Below, piece by piece: positions 42,305 to 52,051 of a stretch of 64,000 nt of DNA. Under the pieces are notes generated by a model. The model was not told the origin of the DNA. It was given only the letters and a program-made list of their open reading frames with translations, and did no database searches. How positions within the stretch are numbered: the stretch's first letter is position 1; each line of letters opens with the position of its first letter. Origin of the DNA: Picosynechococcus sp. PCC 7002. Its GTDB lineage: Bacteria > Cyanobacteriota > Cyanobacteriia > Cyanobacteriales > MRBY01. Location: positions 434,001-498,000 of the forward strand of contig NZ_CAWLFA010000001.1 in the NCBI RefSeq assembly GCF_963860125.1. The letters run 5' to 3'. The translations under genes and the position numbers were made by a program.

Positions 42305-43696
42305 TTAGCGGCGAGCAACACCATCTTGGCGGGCGGCTTGACCGACGGCGGCGGCGACGGCGGCAGCGACCCGTTGGTCGAAAACCGAGGGAATAATATG
42401 CTCTCGATCCAACTGGGCCGGGCTAACCAAGGAGGCGATCGCCTGGGCCGCTTGGAGACACATATTGGTGGTAATGCTGGAGGCGCGACAATCGAGGGCA
42501 CCCCGGAATACCCCAGGAAACGCGAGGACATTATTGATTTGGTTCGGGTAATCGCTGCGCCCGGTAGCCACCACCGCCACTTTATCCATGATCAGTTCCG
42601 GCTGAATTTCGGGGATCGGGTTGGCCATTGCAAAGACGATCGGGTCTTTCGCCATGGATGTCACCATTGCGGGGGTCACCACACCGGGCGCACTTACCCC
42701 AAGGAAAATATCTGCATCCTGCATCGCCTCGGCGAGGGTACCAGAGGCGGCCACGGCAAAGGCTCGCTTTTCGGGGGTGAGATTATCCCGCTGGCTGGAA
42801 ATAATGCCCTTAGAGTCACACATCCAAATATCCGTTGCCCCTGCTTGCCGGAGTAATTTGGCGATCGCCACCCCCGCAGCCCCTGCCCCATTGATCACGA
42901 TTTTGACGCTTTGTAGGTCTTTTTTGACTAATTTCAGGGCATTAAATAGGGCGGCAAGGGAAACAATCGCTGTGCCGTGCTGATCGTCGTGGAAGATGGG
43001 AATATCGGTTTCTGCCTTCAGCCGTTGTTCAATCTCAAAACAGCGGGGCGCCGCAATATCTTCTAAATTCACACCGCCAAACACCGGGGCGAGATATTTC
43101 ACGGTACGGACAATTTCTTCGACATCCTGGGTGGCCAGGCAAATGGGAAATGCATTCACCCCAGCAAACTCCTTAAAGAGCATCGCTTTCCCTTCCATCA
43201 CAGGCATTGCGGCTTCCGGCCCCAAATTGCCTAACCCCAAAACAGCGCTACCATCGGTGACGATCGCCACCATATTGCTTTTCACGGTCAAATCATAGAC
43301 CTGTTCCGGTTTCTCGGCGATCGCCTGACAAACGCGACCCACCCCCGGCGTATAGGCCATCGCTAAATCGGACTGCACCGTTAGGGGAATGCGACTTTCG
43401 ACGGTAATTTTCCCCCCCTGGTGAATCGCAAAAGTCCGGTCTAAAACCTTAAGGATTTCAATCTCTGGCACCGCTTTGACAGCATCGACAATGTCCCCAG
43501 CGTGTTTTTCGCTGGATGCATCTACGGTGATATTGCGAATTAAAAACTTCAGATCCCGTTCTACCAACTCAATATTGCCGAGGCTGCCTCCCACGTTGGC
43601 GATCGCCTGGGTCACATTGGCCAAAGTGCCCGCCCGGTTGGGAATGCGTAGCTGGATCGTGACACTGTAGCTAGGATTTGGGGTGAGGGCAACCAT
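42305..43696 (-). CDS. me: Malic enzyme with N-terminal ACT domain
   Basis: 463 residues. An ACT domain (about 8-85, YSVTIQLRIPNRAGTLANVTQAI) precedes the malic enzyme core. In the core, AYTPGVGRVCQAIAEKP and FHDDQHGTAIV carry catalytic and metal residues, and VINGAGAAGVAIAKLL is the nucleotide-binding motif. It decarboxylates malate to pyruvate with NAD(P). The ACT domain suggests control by an amino acid or similar ligand. It is convergent with pheT. Confidence 0.95.
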   Translation of the reverse strand: MVALTPNPSYSVTIQLRIPNRAGTLANVTQAIANVGGSLGNIELVERDLKFLIRNITVDASSEKHAGDIVDAVKAVPEIEILKVLDRTFAIHQGGKITVESRIPLTVQSDLAMAYTPGVGRVCQAIAEKPEQVYDLTVKSNMVAIVTDGSAVLGLGNLGPEAAMPVMEGKAMLFKEFAGVNAFPICLATQDVEEIVRTVKYLAPVFGGVNLEDIAAPRCFEIEQRLKAETDIPIFHDDQHGTAIVSLAALFNALKLVKKDLQSVKIVINGAGAAGVAIAKLLRQAGATDIWMCDSKGIISSQRDNLTPEKRAFAVAASGTLAEAMQDADIFLGVSAPGVVTPAMVTSMAKDPIVFAMANPIPEIQPELIMDKVAVVATGRSDYPNQINNVLAFPGVFRGALDCRASSITTNMCLQAAQAIASLVSPAQLDREHIIPSVFDQRVAAAVAAAVGQAARQDGVARR

Positions 43697-43944
43697 AGAA
43701 TTTGCGTTAAATTTTGCTTATTGAAAAAACGAAAAGAGGAAAAATTCCCATCTCATTTAACCCTACTTTTCCCTTTTCCTAAAGTATTGCGGCTTACGAA
43801 ATGGCTTGGGACGAGCTCAGGAAAAGACACTTTATCTTGCCCGGAGCTGACCTGGATCAAATCGCGAATCATTCCCCTTAGGGATGCCACTCCGTAAATT
43901 CTTGGCAAAATGGAAGGGAATGTCACCTAATTGTTGAAAACATC
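43697..43944. other. Unassigned intergenic stretch
   Basis: 248 bases between divergent malic enzyme and Uma2 genes. The part 43801-43925 is less AT-rich than normal promoter DNA and has short self-complementary pieces (GAGCT...AGCTC; TCCCCTTAGGGA). I compared it by eye with TPP, FMN, glutamine and SAM riboswitch cores and with SRP RNA and found no convincing match. Confidence 0.35.
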
Positions 43945-44550
43945 ATGGTTGCCCTCACTTCAGATCAGTACCTCAGTCCCGAAGAATATTTAGAGTTAGA
44001 GAAACATAGCGACATTAAGCATGAATATATGCATGGAGAAGCTTATGCTATGGCTGGGGCAACCCGCGCCCACAATACCGTGAGCTTAAACTTGGCGATC
44101 GCCTGCCGTAACCATTTAGGCGATTCCCCTTGCCGTACCTATATGGCTGATGTGAAAGTGCGTTTATCAGCAGGAAAAAAGTTTTTCTATCCAGATCTGG
44201 TTGTCAGTTGTGATGATGACGATGATTTGAGTTTGTCCTATGTGACCCAACCTAAAGTCATTGTTGAAGTATTGTCAGAATCGACAGAAGGTTTTGACCG
44301 GGGAGATAAGTTTAAGTTTTACCGCACCATTCCCAGCTTGCAGGAATACATTTTAGTCAGCACCACCCAATATTCCGTGGACTGTTTTCGGCGCAGCGAA
44401 GGGAAGCTCTGGATTCTCGAAAGTTACCAGAGCCAAGACGCAGTTCTCAAGGTGCAATCGTTAGAGTTAGATATTTCCTTGGCTGATATCTATGCCACTG
44501 TGACCTTTCCTGAAACAGATCCTAATTTAGATGCAGATTTCAGCGAATAA
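43945..44550 (+). CDS. Uma2 family (DUF820) putative endonuclease
   Basis: 201 residues, typical Uma2. It has YLSPEEYLELEKHSDIKHEYMHGEAYAMAG, then VRLSAGKKFFYPDLVVSCDD (catalytic-type Asp), KVIVEVLSESTEGFDRGDKFKFYRTIPSLQEYILV (Glu and following Lys). The nuclease-fold residues are intact. It belongs to a different subgroup from the Uma2 protein at 457-1131. It stands alone before glmM. No function is established for the family. Confidence 0.9.
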   Translation: MVALTSDQYLSPEEYLELEKHSDIKHEYMHGEAYAMAGATRAHNTVSLNLAIACRNHLGDSPCRTYMADVKVRLSAGKKFFYPDLVVSCDDDDDLSLSYVTQPKVIVEVLSESTEGFDRGDKFKFYRTIPSLQEYILVSTTQYSVDCFRRSEGKLWILESYQSQDAVLKVQSLELDISLADIYATVTFPETDPNLDADFSE

Positions 44551-44695
44551 ATCAGTAAATAGAGGCCTTATCCTCACCCCAGGTTTTTAAACCAGACACC
44601 ATTGATACCAATCCCTGATAAAAGCGGCCCCATAGTGGTCAGGACAAATCAATCACTGATATCGTTGTGTCTGTATGTTGTGAGGAGCAAAACCC

Positions 44696-46141
44696 ATGAT
44701 GATCATGCCAGAGGAAGGACATCCCCTGAGTCGTATGTTGGCGAGCTATCCGCCCCAAGCCCTACGGTGTGATTTACCCGCAGGTTCATTATTTGGGACT
44801 GACGGGATTCGGGGTAAAGCAGGTGATCTACTCACGGCTCCCTTTGCGCTCCAAGTTGGCTACTGGGCTGGACAAGTGCTCCAGGAAACAGCGGCACGAC
44901 GCGCCCCCGTGATCATTGGGCAAGATTCTCGCAACTCCAGTGATATGTTAGCGATGGCGATCGCCGCTGGTTTGACCGCCTCTGGATTAGAAGTGTGGCA
45001 TGTGGGCCTTTGTCCAACGCCCTGTGTTTCCTATCTGGCCCGCACCACGGACGCCATCGGCGGCATCATGATTTCCGCCAGCCACAACCCCCCCGAAGAT
45101 AATGGCATTAAGTTTTTTAGTGACGCTGGGACGAAACTCCTCAAGGATCTCAGTGCCAAGATTGAAGCGGGTCTGCGCGGCGATCGCCTAGAAAATATTC
45201 TGTCGCAAACCAATAACTGTGGTTCCTACCAACACCAAAAGGAACTGACCCAGCAATACCGGAATGCAGTTTTTGCGACACTTCCCCAAGGTTTATCCCT
45301 CGACGGCCTCAAAATTGTGCTCGATTTGGCCTGGGGCGCTTCTGTGCATTTGGCTCCCGAACTTTTCCAAGCCCTCGGTGCAGAAGTGATTGCCCTGCAC
45401 CACCAACCAGACGGCAACAAAATTAACGTCAACTGCGGCTCTACCCACATCGACCAACTCCAAGGGGCGGTGCAGTTCCACAACGCGGATCTCGGCTTTG
45501 CCTTTGATGGGGACGCCGACCGGGTGATTGCTGTGGATAACACAGGCCGGATCGTTGATGGGGATTACATCCTCTACCTTTGGGGGAAACAACTCCAGGC
45601 AGCGGGCCAACTGCCGAACAATTTAATTGTCGGTACCGTAATGGCAAATCTGGGCTTTGAGCGGGCCTGGGAAAAACTGGGAGGACAACTTCATCGGACT
45701 GCCGTTGGCGATCAGTATGTCCAAGCGGCCATGTGGCAGACGGGGGCGATGCTCGGTGGCGAACAATCGGGTCATATTCTTTGCCATCACCACAGCGTTT
45801 CTGGGGACGGGATCCAAACGGCATTGCATTTAGCAGCCCTCGTCCGGGAGGCAGGGGTTCCCCTCAATGAGTTAATTGATCAAAGTTTCCAAACCTATCC
45901 CCAGTTCCTGAAAAATGTGCGGGTCGAAGATCGCGATCGCCGTTTAAATTGGCAGAACTGCGACGTGCTTCAAACAGAAATTGCTAAAGCCGAAGCAGCC
46001 ATGGGTGATAAAGGACGGGTGCTGGTGCGAGCTTCGGGGACGGAACCTGTCATTCGGGTGATGGTCGAGGCCGAGGAACAATACCTCGCGGAATATTGGA
46101 CGCAACACTTGGTCAATGTGGTGCAAAGCCATTTGGGCTAG
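44696..46141 (+). CDS. glmM: Phosphoglucosamine mutase
   Basis: 481 residues. The GAGGAG site ends about 7 bases before the first ATG, supporting this start; the protein begins with ~30 residues ahead of LFGTDGIRGKAGD. The phosphoserine loop is MISASHNPPEDNG near residue 128. The metal loop is FAFDGDADRVIAVD, and the sugar loop is GGEQSGHI. RASGTEPVIRVMVE closes the phosphate-binding domain. It converts glucosamine-6-phosphate to glucosamine-1-phosphate for UDP-GlcNAc. Its last 4 bases overlap the end of recN on the other strand. Confidence 0.96.
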   Translation: MMIMPEEGHPLSRMLASYPPQALRCDLPAGSLFGTDGIRGKAGDLLTAPFALQVGYWAGQVLQETAARRAPVIIGQDSRNSSDMLAMAIAAGLTASGLEVWHVGLCPTPCVSYLARTTDAIGGIMISASHNPPEDNGIKFFSDAGTKLLKDLSAKIEAGLRGDRLENILSQTNNCGSYQHQKELTQQYRNAVFATLPQGLSLDGLKIVLDLAWGASVHLAPELFQALGAEVIALHHQPDGNKINVNCGSTHIDQLQGAVQFHNADLGFAFDGDADRVIAVDNTGRIVDGDYILYLWGKQLQAAGQLPNNLIVGTVMANLGFERAWEKLGGQLHRTAVGDQYVQAAMWQTGAMLGGEQSGHILCHHHSVSGDGIQTALHLAALVREAGVPLNELIDQSFQTYPQFLKNVRVEDRDRRLNWQNCDVLQTEIAKAEAAMGDKGRVLVRASGTEPVIRVMVEAEEQYLAEYWTQHLVNVVQSHLG

Positions 46142-47904
46142 GCTTGGGTCATTTTGCTGCCCGCCTTGAGGGTTTGGGCCTGGACTAAGAGGGATTCAGC
46201 GAAGGAAATTGCTTCCTCGGCGGCATGACCCCCCGTCAACTGGGCTAATTCATCGCGGCGTTTCTGATGGTGCTGTAGGGATTCTACGGCGACAAGGGTG
46301 CGATCGCCTTTTTGATTTTTTGCCTGGGATTGCACCTGTTTTGTAACGCGAAAATGTCCATCAGCCATGGCGGCAATGAGGGGTTGGTGGGTGACGCAAA
46401 GCACCTGATGATACTGGCTGAGGTGGTGGAGCTTGGTGGCGATCGCCTGGGCGACTTTCCCAGAAACCCCGGCGTCAATTTCATCAAACACCAAAGTTTT
46501 CGGCGTCGTCTGCTGCTGGGTGAAACAGGCTTTGAGGGCGAGGAGAAAGCGACTCATTTCCCCACCAGAAGCAATCTCAGCGAGGGGTTGAGCCACCTCT
46601 CCAGGGTTCGGGCTGAAATAAAACGTCACCTGATCGGCTCCGGCGGCGGTAGGCGAGATGGGACTAAGGCGACATTCAAAACTCACCTTTGCCATCGCCA
46701 AGGGTTTCAGTTCTTTAATCAGTTGCTTTTCTAATTTTTGGGCTGCTTTTTGGCGTAATTGGCTTAATTTTTGGCAATGGACTTCTAAGTCTTGATATTT
46801 AATTCCACAGTCTTGCTCTAGGGCTTCAAGGGACTGATCCGCAGCGGTGAGGACATCTAGCTCCCCCTGAAGTTTGTCCCGGTAGGCGATCGCCTCGCTG
46901 AGGGTCGGGCCATACTTACGGCAAATTTGCTTTAGCACCCGCATTCGGGCCTCAATGTCAGCCAATTGTTCTGGGTCAGCTTCAAGATTGTTGTTGTAGG
47001 TGCTGATTTGGTGGCCTGCTTCTACTACCTCTGTAAGGGCATTGCGCACCATGTCGAGAATGCCATTTAACTGGGTATCATAGTCCACCATTTCTTTGAG
47101 CAGGTTCTCAGCCTCCCCCAAAAGATCCGCCACCGCCGGGGTTTCGGGATCGTCATTTTGGTACAAAATTTGGTGTGCCTGGTAACTGAGCTGTTGCAAT
47201 TCCACCACATGGGAAAGGCGATCGCCTTCCTGTTGTAAGGTTTCTAGCTCTTCAGAATCCTCTAAATGGGCATCACGAAGCTCTTGGAGTTGATATTGCA
47301 GTAAATCTAGCCGTTGGAGCCGTTCTTGCTCCGAAGTGCGCCGACTTTCGAGTAATTGCTTTGCTTTGAGATAAGTTTGATAGGCTAAATTTACAAGTTG
47401 CCGTTGCTGTTGTACCTGGGAGCCACCGTAGCTATCGAGGAGAATTCGTTGCCGTTCAGGAATCAGGAGTTCAACTGTTTGACCCTGGGCGGTAATTTCT
47501 AGCAGTTGCGCCCGGAGTTCCGCCATCAAACCCTGATTGAGAATAATCCCGTTAACGCGACTGCGCGATCGCAAACCAGTGCGGGTCAGACTCAACTCCC
47601 GACTACAAATCACCGTTTCATCTTCTAGCAGATCAATGTCTTGGCTCTGTAACCATTGTTTGATGCTGGGGGTGAGGCTAAAGGTTGCTTCAATAAACGC
47701 CCGTTCCCCCGTGGCATCTCCTTGATCATTTTTCGCCCGAATTAACCGCGCCGTTGCTTTTCCGCCAAGGGCAAGATCGAGGGCATCCAGAATAATTGAC
47801 TTTCCGGCCCCCGTTTCCCCGGTCAAAACCATCAACCCAGCCTGTAAATCGAGTTCTAGATGATCGATCAACGCAAAATTTTCAATGCGGAGGCAACACA
47901 GCAT
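46138..47904 (-). CDS. recN: DNA repair protein RecN
   Basis: 588 residues of the SMC-like RecN family. Walker A is VLTGETGAGKSIILDAL near residue 30. Two long coiled-coil arms occupy about 150-400. The C-terminal ABC part has GGEMSRFLLALK (signature) and LVFDEIDAGVSGKVAQAIA (Walker B). It acts with RecA in double-strand break repair. It is convergent with glmM; the stop codons share CTAG. Confidence 0.96.
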   Translation of the reverse strand: MLCCLRIENFALIDHLELDLQAGLMVLTGETGAGKSIILDALDLALGGKATARLIRAKNDQGDATGERAFIEATFSLTPSIKQWLQSQDIDLLEDETVICSRELSLTRTGLRSRSRVNGIILNQGLMAELRAQLLEITAQGQTVELLIPERQRILLDSYGGSQVQQQRQLVNLAYQTYLKAKQLLESRRTSEQERLQRLDLLQYQLQELRDAHLEDSEELETLQQEGDRLSHVVELQQLSYQAHQILYQNDDPETPAVADLLGEAENLLKEMVDYDTQLNGILDMVRNALTEVVEAGHQISTYNNNLEADPEQLADIEARMRVLKQICRKYGPTLSEAIAYRDKLQGELDVLTAADQSLEALEQDCGIKYQDLEVHCQKLSQLRQKAAQKLEKQLIKELKPLAMAKVSFECRLSPISPTAAGADQVTFYFSPNPGEVAQPLAEIASGGEMSRFLLALKACFTQQQTTPKTLVFDEIDAGVSGKVAQAIATKLHHLSQYHQVLCVTHQPLIAAMADGHFRVTKQVQSQAKNQKGDRTLVAVESLQHHQKRRDELAQLTGGHAAEEAISFAESLLVQAQTLKAGSKMTQA

Positions 47905-48023
47905 AAATGGTTGGGGAAAAGAAAAGTCGTTCGCTGTCTATTATGCCGGAGTTTTGGGGCGGCAGTGGTAGATTCTGGCCCTGGCAATTTTCACTAAAAT
48001 GGCAGTAGCGCTCCACAGTTTTT

Positions 48024-48920
48024 ATGCATCTTGACCAACTCAATCAACAATACGGCCTGCCTGAACTTTCCTTTGGCGATCGCCAACCGGGTTTTCCGGT
48101 GATCAAAATCAAGAATCGGTTTGCCACGGCAGAAATCTCTCTCTATGGCGGACAGGTGCTCTCTTTCCAACCAAGCAACGCCCAGGCCGATCTTTTATTT
48201 TTGAGCGATCGCAGTCACTACCAACCAGGAAAAGCGATCCGGGGTGGGATTCCCATCTGTTGGCCCTGGTTTGGGGCAGACCCGGACGGATTAGGGCGAG
48301 CAAACCATGGTTTTGCCCGCGATCGCCTCTGGACTGTCCGGCATACCGAAACCCTCGCCAATGGCGCAACCCGCGTTATTTTAAGCTTGCAAGATGACGA
48401 AGAGACCCGCAAAATTTGGGATTATGCTTTTGAACTGGCGATCGCCGTCACCGTAAGCGAAAGCTTAGATCTCGAACTCACGAGTCATAACCGCGATCAA
48501 AGGCCGATGACCATTACCCAAGCTCTCCACACCTACTTCACCATCGGCGACATTCAGCGGGTGAAAGTGCTGGGTCTTGCGGGCCTTGATTACATCGATA
48601 AGGTAGACAGCACACAGCAAAAATCACAAATTGGCGAAGTCACGATCCAGGGGGAACTAGACCGCATTTATCAACATACTCCTGCTCACCTCACCATTGA
48701 GGATTCTAGCCTGGGGCGACAGATCGAAATCCACAGTCACCACAGCCAAACCACCATTGTCTGGAACCCTGGGGCCACCAAAACTGCGACGATGAGCGAT
48801 CTTCCCGATGCTGCTTATCAAAAATTTCTCTGCGTCGAAACGGCCAATGCTGCCGCCGAGACTATCACCCTCGCTCCCGGCGAACGCTATACCCTCGGTG
48901 TTACTTACCGATTGTTGTGA
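48024..48920 (+). CDS. D-hexose-6-phosphate mutarotase (YeaD-like)
   Basis: 298 residues of the aldose-1-epimerase fold. ISLYGGQVLSFQP, the phosphate-site arginine region KAIRGGIPICWPWFG, NHGFARDRLW and the catalytic His in ALHTYFTIGDI are visible, with a late WNPGATKTATMSDLP. It interconverts anomers of glucose-6-phosphate or a related hexose phosphate. The single gene is divergent from recN. Confidence 0.92.
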   Translation: MHLDQLNQQYGLPELSFGDRQPGFPVIKIKNRFATAEISLYGGQVLSFQPSNAQADLLFLSDRSHYQPGKAIRGGIPICWPWFGADPDGLGRANHGFARDRLWTVRHTETLANGATRVILSLQDDEETRKIWDYAFELAIAVTVSESLDLELTSHNRDQRPMTITQALHTYFTIGDIQRVKVLGLAGLDYIDKVDSTQQKSQIGEVTIQGELDRIYQHTPAHLTIEDSSLGRQIEIHSHHSQTTIVWNPGATKTATMSDLPDAAYQKFLCVETANAAAETITLAPGERYTLGVTYRLL

Positions 48921-48944
48921 GTTATGGATTATGGAAAATTTGGG

Positions 48945-49679
48945 CTAGTCGGCTTCAACCTGCACCAAAACTACGGTGACGTTATCGGAACCACCGTTAT
49001 CTTTAGCCGTTTCAATTAAAGCCGCCGCTGCCTGGTCGAGGTCATCATTAGCGCTCAGAATAAATTGGATTTCTGAGTCATCTACCTCTTCCGTTAGACC
49101 ATCGCTGCATAACAACAGGCGATCGCCACTGTGAATCTCTAGGGTAGCCAGGTCAATCAAGCTTAAATCTTTACGACCCAGACATTGGGAAAGGACATGA
49201 CGCCAGGGATGCACCTTCGCCTGTTCTGCCGTAATATCTCCCGACTGCACTGCCTGGGAGACCCAGGTATGATCGCCGGTTACTTGAATGAGGGTATCTC
49301 CCCGGAAACTATAGAGGCGAGAATCTCCCACGTGGGCGCGCCAAACATGATCGCCCCGAAATAACACCATCACCGCTGTCGTACCCATGTCTTGACGGGC
49401 TGGGTTGTCGAGTTGATCCGCGAGGATTGCCTCATTGGCTTTGATAAGAGCCGTTTCTAAAAGATCTTCTGAGCTTTCTGGGCTTTCCCAATTAGCCTCT
49501 AAATATTGCTGGATGGTTTCTACGGCAATCCGACTAGCTTCTTCTCCCCCTGCGTGTCCTCCCATGCCATCGGCAACGATGAAAAATCGCCCGTCGGGAT
49601 CACAATAGTAGGAGTCTTGGTTAGCGGAGCGCACCAACCCGGGATCAGTTTGCCCCGTAAAGCGACATTTCATAAGCAT
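48945..49679 (-). CDS. PP2C-type Ser/Thr protein phosphatase
   Basis: 244 residues, or 242 from the in-frame ATG at 49673 (MKCRFTGQTDPGLVRSANQD). Motifs of bacterial PppA/Stp phosphatases are complete: RSANQDSYY, VADGMGGHAGGEEAS, GTTAVMVL, VGDSRLY, LLLCSDGLTEEV and GGSDNVTVVLV. All metal-binding Asp residues are present. It is soluble and probably reverses phosphorylation by kinases such as those encoded at 37.8 and 54.3 kb. It lies downstream of the ABC1 kinase gene on the same strand with a 58-base gap. Confidence 0.95.
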   Translation of the reverse strand: MLMKCRFTGQTDPGLVRSANQDSYYCDPDGRFFIVADGMGGHAGGEEASRIAVETIQQYLEANWESPESSEDLLETALIKANEAILADQLDNPARQDMGTTAVMVLFRGDHVWRAHVGDSRLYSFRGDTLIQVTGDHTWVSQAVQSGDITAEQAKVHPWRHVLSQCLGRKDLSLIDLATLEIHSGDRLLLCSDGLTEEVDDSEIQFILSANDDLDQAAAALIETAKDNGGSDNVTVVLVQVEAD

Positions 49680-49737
49680 GGTTTCGGGAAAATAGCTGAA
49701 AAAGTAGCGTACTAGATTAGAACTTATCTAAATTTAG

Positions 49738-51480
49738 CTAAAATTTGCGGTCGTAGCGATCTAGTTTTTTAAGGAGACGCCATAATGCCCAACCAGGCAC
49801 CAAGGCGATCGCCCCCACCACCGCCGTCGGAATGAATGAGCCATTCACAAATAACAGGGTAGCAGACAAAATCAGCGCACAAAAAATCAACGTATAATTT
49901 GTCGCCAGTTGCATTCCCCCCAATTTGCGGAGCAGTCGGTCAGACTCCTGGGCCCGCACCCGGATACGAATATCACCCCGGTCTAGCTTGTCGATGGTGT
50001 CTTCAATGCGCCGTGGCAAACCAAAGGTGGAAGTGCTCAGTTGTGCCGCCTGGCGTCCTAACTGGTCAATAATGTTGCTGCCGCTGGGTAAATTTTCACT
50101 CATAACCTGGAGGGCGAAGGGTTGAGCCACCGCCATAAAATTGAACTCTGGATCAAGACCTTTGCCGACCCCTTCTAAGGTAGAAAAAGCCCGCATCACA
50201 AAGGTAAAGGTTGCTGGAAACCGAAAGGGCTGGTCGTAGGCAATTTCGTAAAGGTCATCACTAATCGCCGTAATCGATTGGGCCTCAAAGGGCTTATCCA
50301 TAAAATTATCCAACATAAATTGGATCGAACGGCGTACCGGTGCCAAGTCTCCGGTTGCTTCCAAGGCCCCCAGGGTAACGAGGGAGTTCATCACCCGGTC
50401 GGCATCCTTTTCTGTAATTCCCAGCATGGTTTCCATAAGGCCAGCTTTGACATTGGCCTTGATTTCTCCCATCATCCCAAAATCATAGAAAATGAGTGCC
50501 CCATCGGGACTCACCGCCAGATTACCGGGGTGGGGGTCAGCATGGAAAAAACCATCATTTAGTAATTGTTGTAAATAGGCCCGGGCGCTGAGTTTCGCCA
50601 ATTGTTTGCGTTCTAGGCCGGCCGCTTCCAGGGCTTCGTAATGGCTAATTTTGATCCCCGGTACATACTCCAAGGTCAACACTCGCGGTGAGGCATAACG
50701 CCAGTAGACCTTTGGTACTTTTACCCAGTCAATCCCCCGGAAGTTACGCCGGAAGGTATCGGCACTGCGTCCTTCCTGGAGGTAATCTACTTCCTGCCAG
50801 AGGATACGGCAGCATTCAGCGTAGATTCCAAGCCAGTCACGGTTTTTGCCCCAACGGGGATGGTTTTGGAAATACCAGGCAATTTTTTTGAGGATCGCCA
50901 GATCAATGGTGAAAAGCTGTTTCAGGCCCGGTCGTTGGACTTTAACCACTACTTCTTCGCCGCTGTGGAGTTGGGCTTTGTGGACTTGGCCGAGACTCGC
51001 CGCCGCGAGGGGAACGGGATCGAAGCTGCGAAACAGAATATTAATCGGTTTGCCGAGGTCTGCTTCGATTATTTGCTTCGTTTGTTCGTAGGAAAAGGCT
51101 GGGACGCGGTCTTGGAGCTTAGACAATTCCTGGACGTATGCTTCGGGAAATAGGTCGGCGCGGGTTGAAAAGAGTTGACCGACTTTAATAAAAGTAGGCC
51201 CCAATTCGAGGAAGCTATCTTTAATCCACTGGGCTTGAATTTTTTGCCGGGCTGAGAGTTTCTCTTCGGTAAAACCACCCGCATAAGTCCATTTCTTGCC
51301 GTTGCGGATCAGTTTAAAGATTAGGGTGAGCACAAATACCCAAATGTCGAACCGTCGCCGATTTTTGGAGTAGTTTCCACGGTTCCAGCGATAGGTAGAT
51401 TTAGCCCGCTCTAGGCGCGGTGTTGGGGTGGCGTTGGGATTAGAGACCCTGGAATTGGCTTGGGAAGACAGAGCAGACAC
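49738..51480 (-). CDS. ABC1/UbiB family atypical kinase
   Basis: 580 residues. It carries the diagnostic KxGQ motif (TFIKVGQLFSTRADLFPE, near 97), an Ala-rich nucleotide loop (AAASLGQVHKA), HADPHPGNL and FYDFGMMG. Two hydrophobic C-terminal segments (about 525-565) anchor it. Members assist prenyl-quinone metabolism in membranes; plant and cyanobacterial forms (ABC1K) affect plastoquinone and tocopherol. The N-terminal ~40 residues are basic and disordered. Confidence 0.95.
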   Translation of the reverse strand: MSALSSQANSRVSNPNATPTPRLERAKSTYRWNRGNYSKNRRRFDIWVFVLTLIFKLIRNGKKWTYAGGFTEEKLSARQKIQAQWIKDSFLELGPTFIKVGQLFSTRADLFPEAYVQELSKLQDRVPAFSYEQTKQIIEADLGKPINILFRSFDPVPLAAASLGQVHKAQLHSGEEVVVKVQRPGLKQLFTIDLAILKKIAWYFQNHPRWGKNRDWLGIYAECCRILWQEVDYLQEGRSADTFRRNFRGIDWVKVPKVYWRYASPRVLTLEYVPGIKISHYEALEAAGLERKQLAKLSARAYLQQLLNDGFFHADPHPGNLAVSPDGALIFYDFGMMGEIKANVKAGLMETMLGITEKDADRVMNSLVTLGALEATGDLAPVRRSIQFMLDNFMDKPFEAQSITAISDDLYEIAYDQPFRFPATFTFVMRAFSTLEGVGKGLDPEFNFMAVAQPFALQVMSENLPSGSNIIDQLGRQAAQLSTSTFGLPRRIEDTIDKLDRGDIRIRVRAQESDRLLRKLGGMQLATNYTLIFCALILSATLLFVNGSFIPTAVVGAIALVPGWALWRLLKKLDRYDRKF

Positions 51481-51559
51481 AAAGAATTTGCCTATCGAAA
51501 TGGGTTTACGGAAAGGAGAAGTATAGTGTGGCTAGGGCGATCGCCTTGGAAGAAAAAGC

Positions 51560-51889
51560 TTAATTTTGGGTATCGCGATATTGCTTGAGTTCCGCTTTGA
51601 GGCTCGCAATTTCTGCCCGGAGATTGTCGATCATCTCCTGGAGGTCAGCGGGGCGATCGTCGCCGTCAATGTCAATGGTGATCGGGCGGCTAGAATTACC
51701 TTGATTAGCCGCTTCCCGTTCGGCGCGGGTCTGGACTTCTTGGGCAAATTCCTGAAACCATTGATTGCGTTCTGCATCGAATTTACCAAGATCACTAAGC
51801 AGATCCGTCAAACTGTCTTCTACCCTCTCTTTGAGGACTTCTGCAAAGGCGCGGCCATAGGCCAGGGCTTGGAGGACGGGGTTGTTCAT
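51560..51889 (-). CDS. Conserved cyanobacterial hypothetical protein
   Basis: 109 residues from the ATG at 51889 (MNNPVLQALAYGRAFAEVLKERVEDSL); another ATG lies four codons upstream. The N-terminal half is helical and amphipathic. The middle is Glu/Arg-rich, and the C-terminus is a short coiled coil (LQEMIDNLRAEIASLKAELKQY). I recall similar proteins in cyanobacteria and plastid-bearing plants but no assigned function. It has no membrane span or signal peptide. Confidence 0.75.
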   Translation of the reverse strand: MNNPVLQALAYGRAFAEVLKERVEDSLTDLLSDLGKFDAERNQWFQEFAQEVQTRAEREAANQGNSSRPITIDIDGDDRPADLQEMIDNLRAEIASLKAELKQYRDTQN

Positions 51890-52051
51890 GGGACGCAACA
51901 TTTCTTAATGGCTTTCGTAACAGATTATATCTATTAAACGAGGTTTCGTCTTTTGGCGATCGCCCCTGGGGTTTCCTTTTCACTGTGGCAATTGCCCCAG
52001 GAAAGTATGCTAAATTAGCAATCTCCCACTGGTCACCGATTCAAACGAGAT

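Noticed and set aside
42269..42856. 195-codon plus-strand frame
   Set aside because: It lies almost wholly antisense to the malic enzyme gene, whose motifs are complete; composition is biased and no family is recognisable.
43801..43925. Possible SRP RNA or TPP riboswitch (CCAGGTCAG on the minus strand; ACCTGGATC on the plus strand)
   Set aside because: Only short pieces match. The GGAA/AGCAG core of SRP RNA and the CTGAGA element of the TPP switch are absent.
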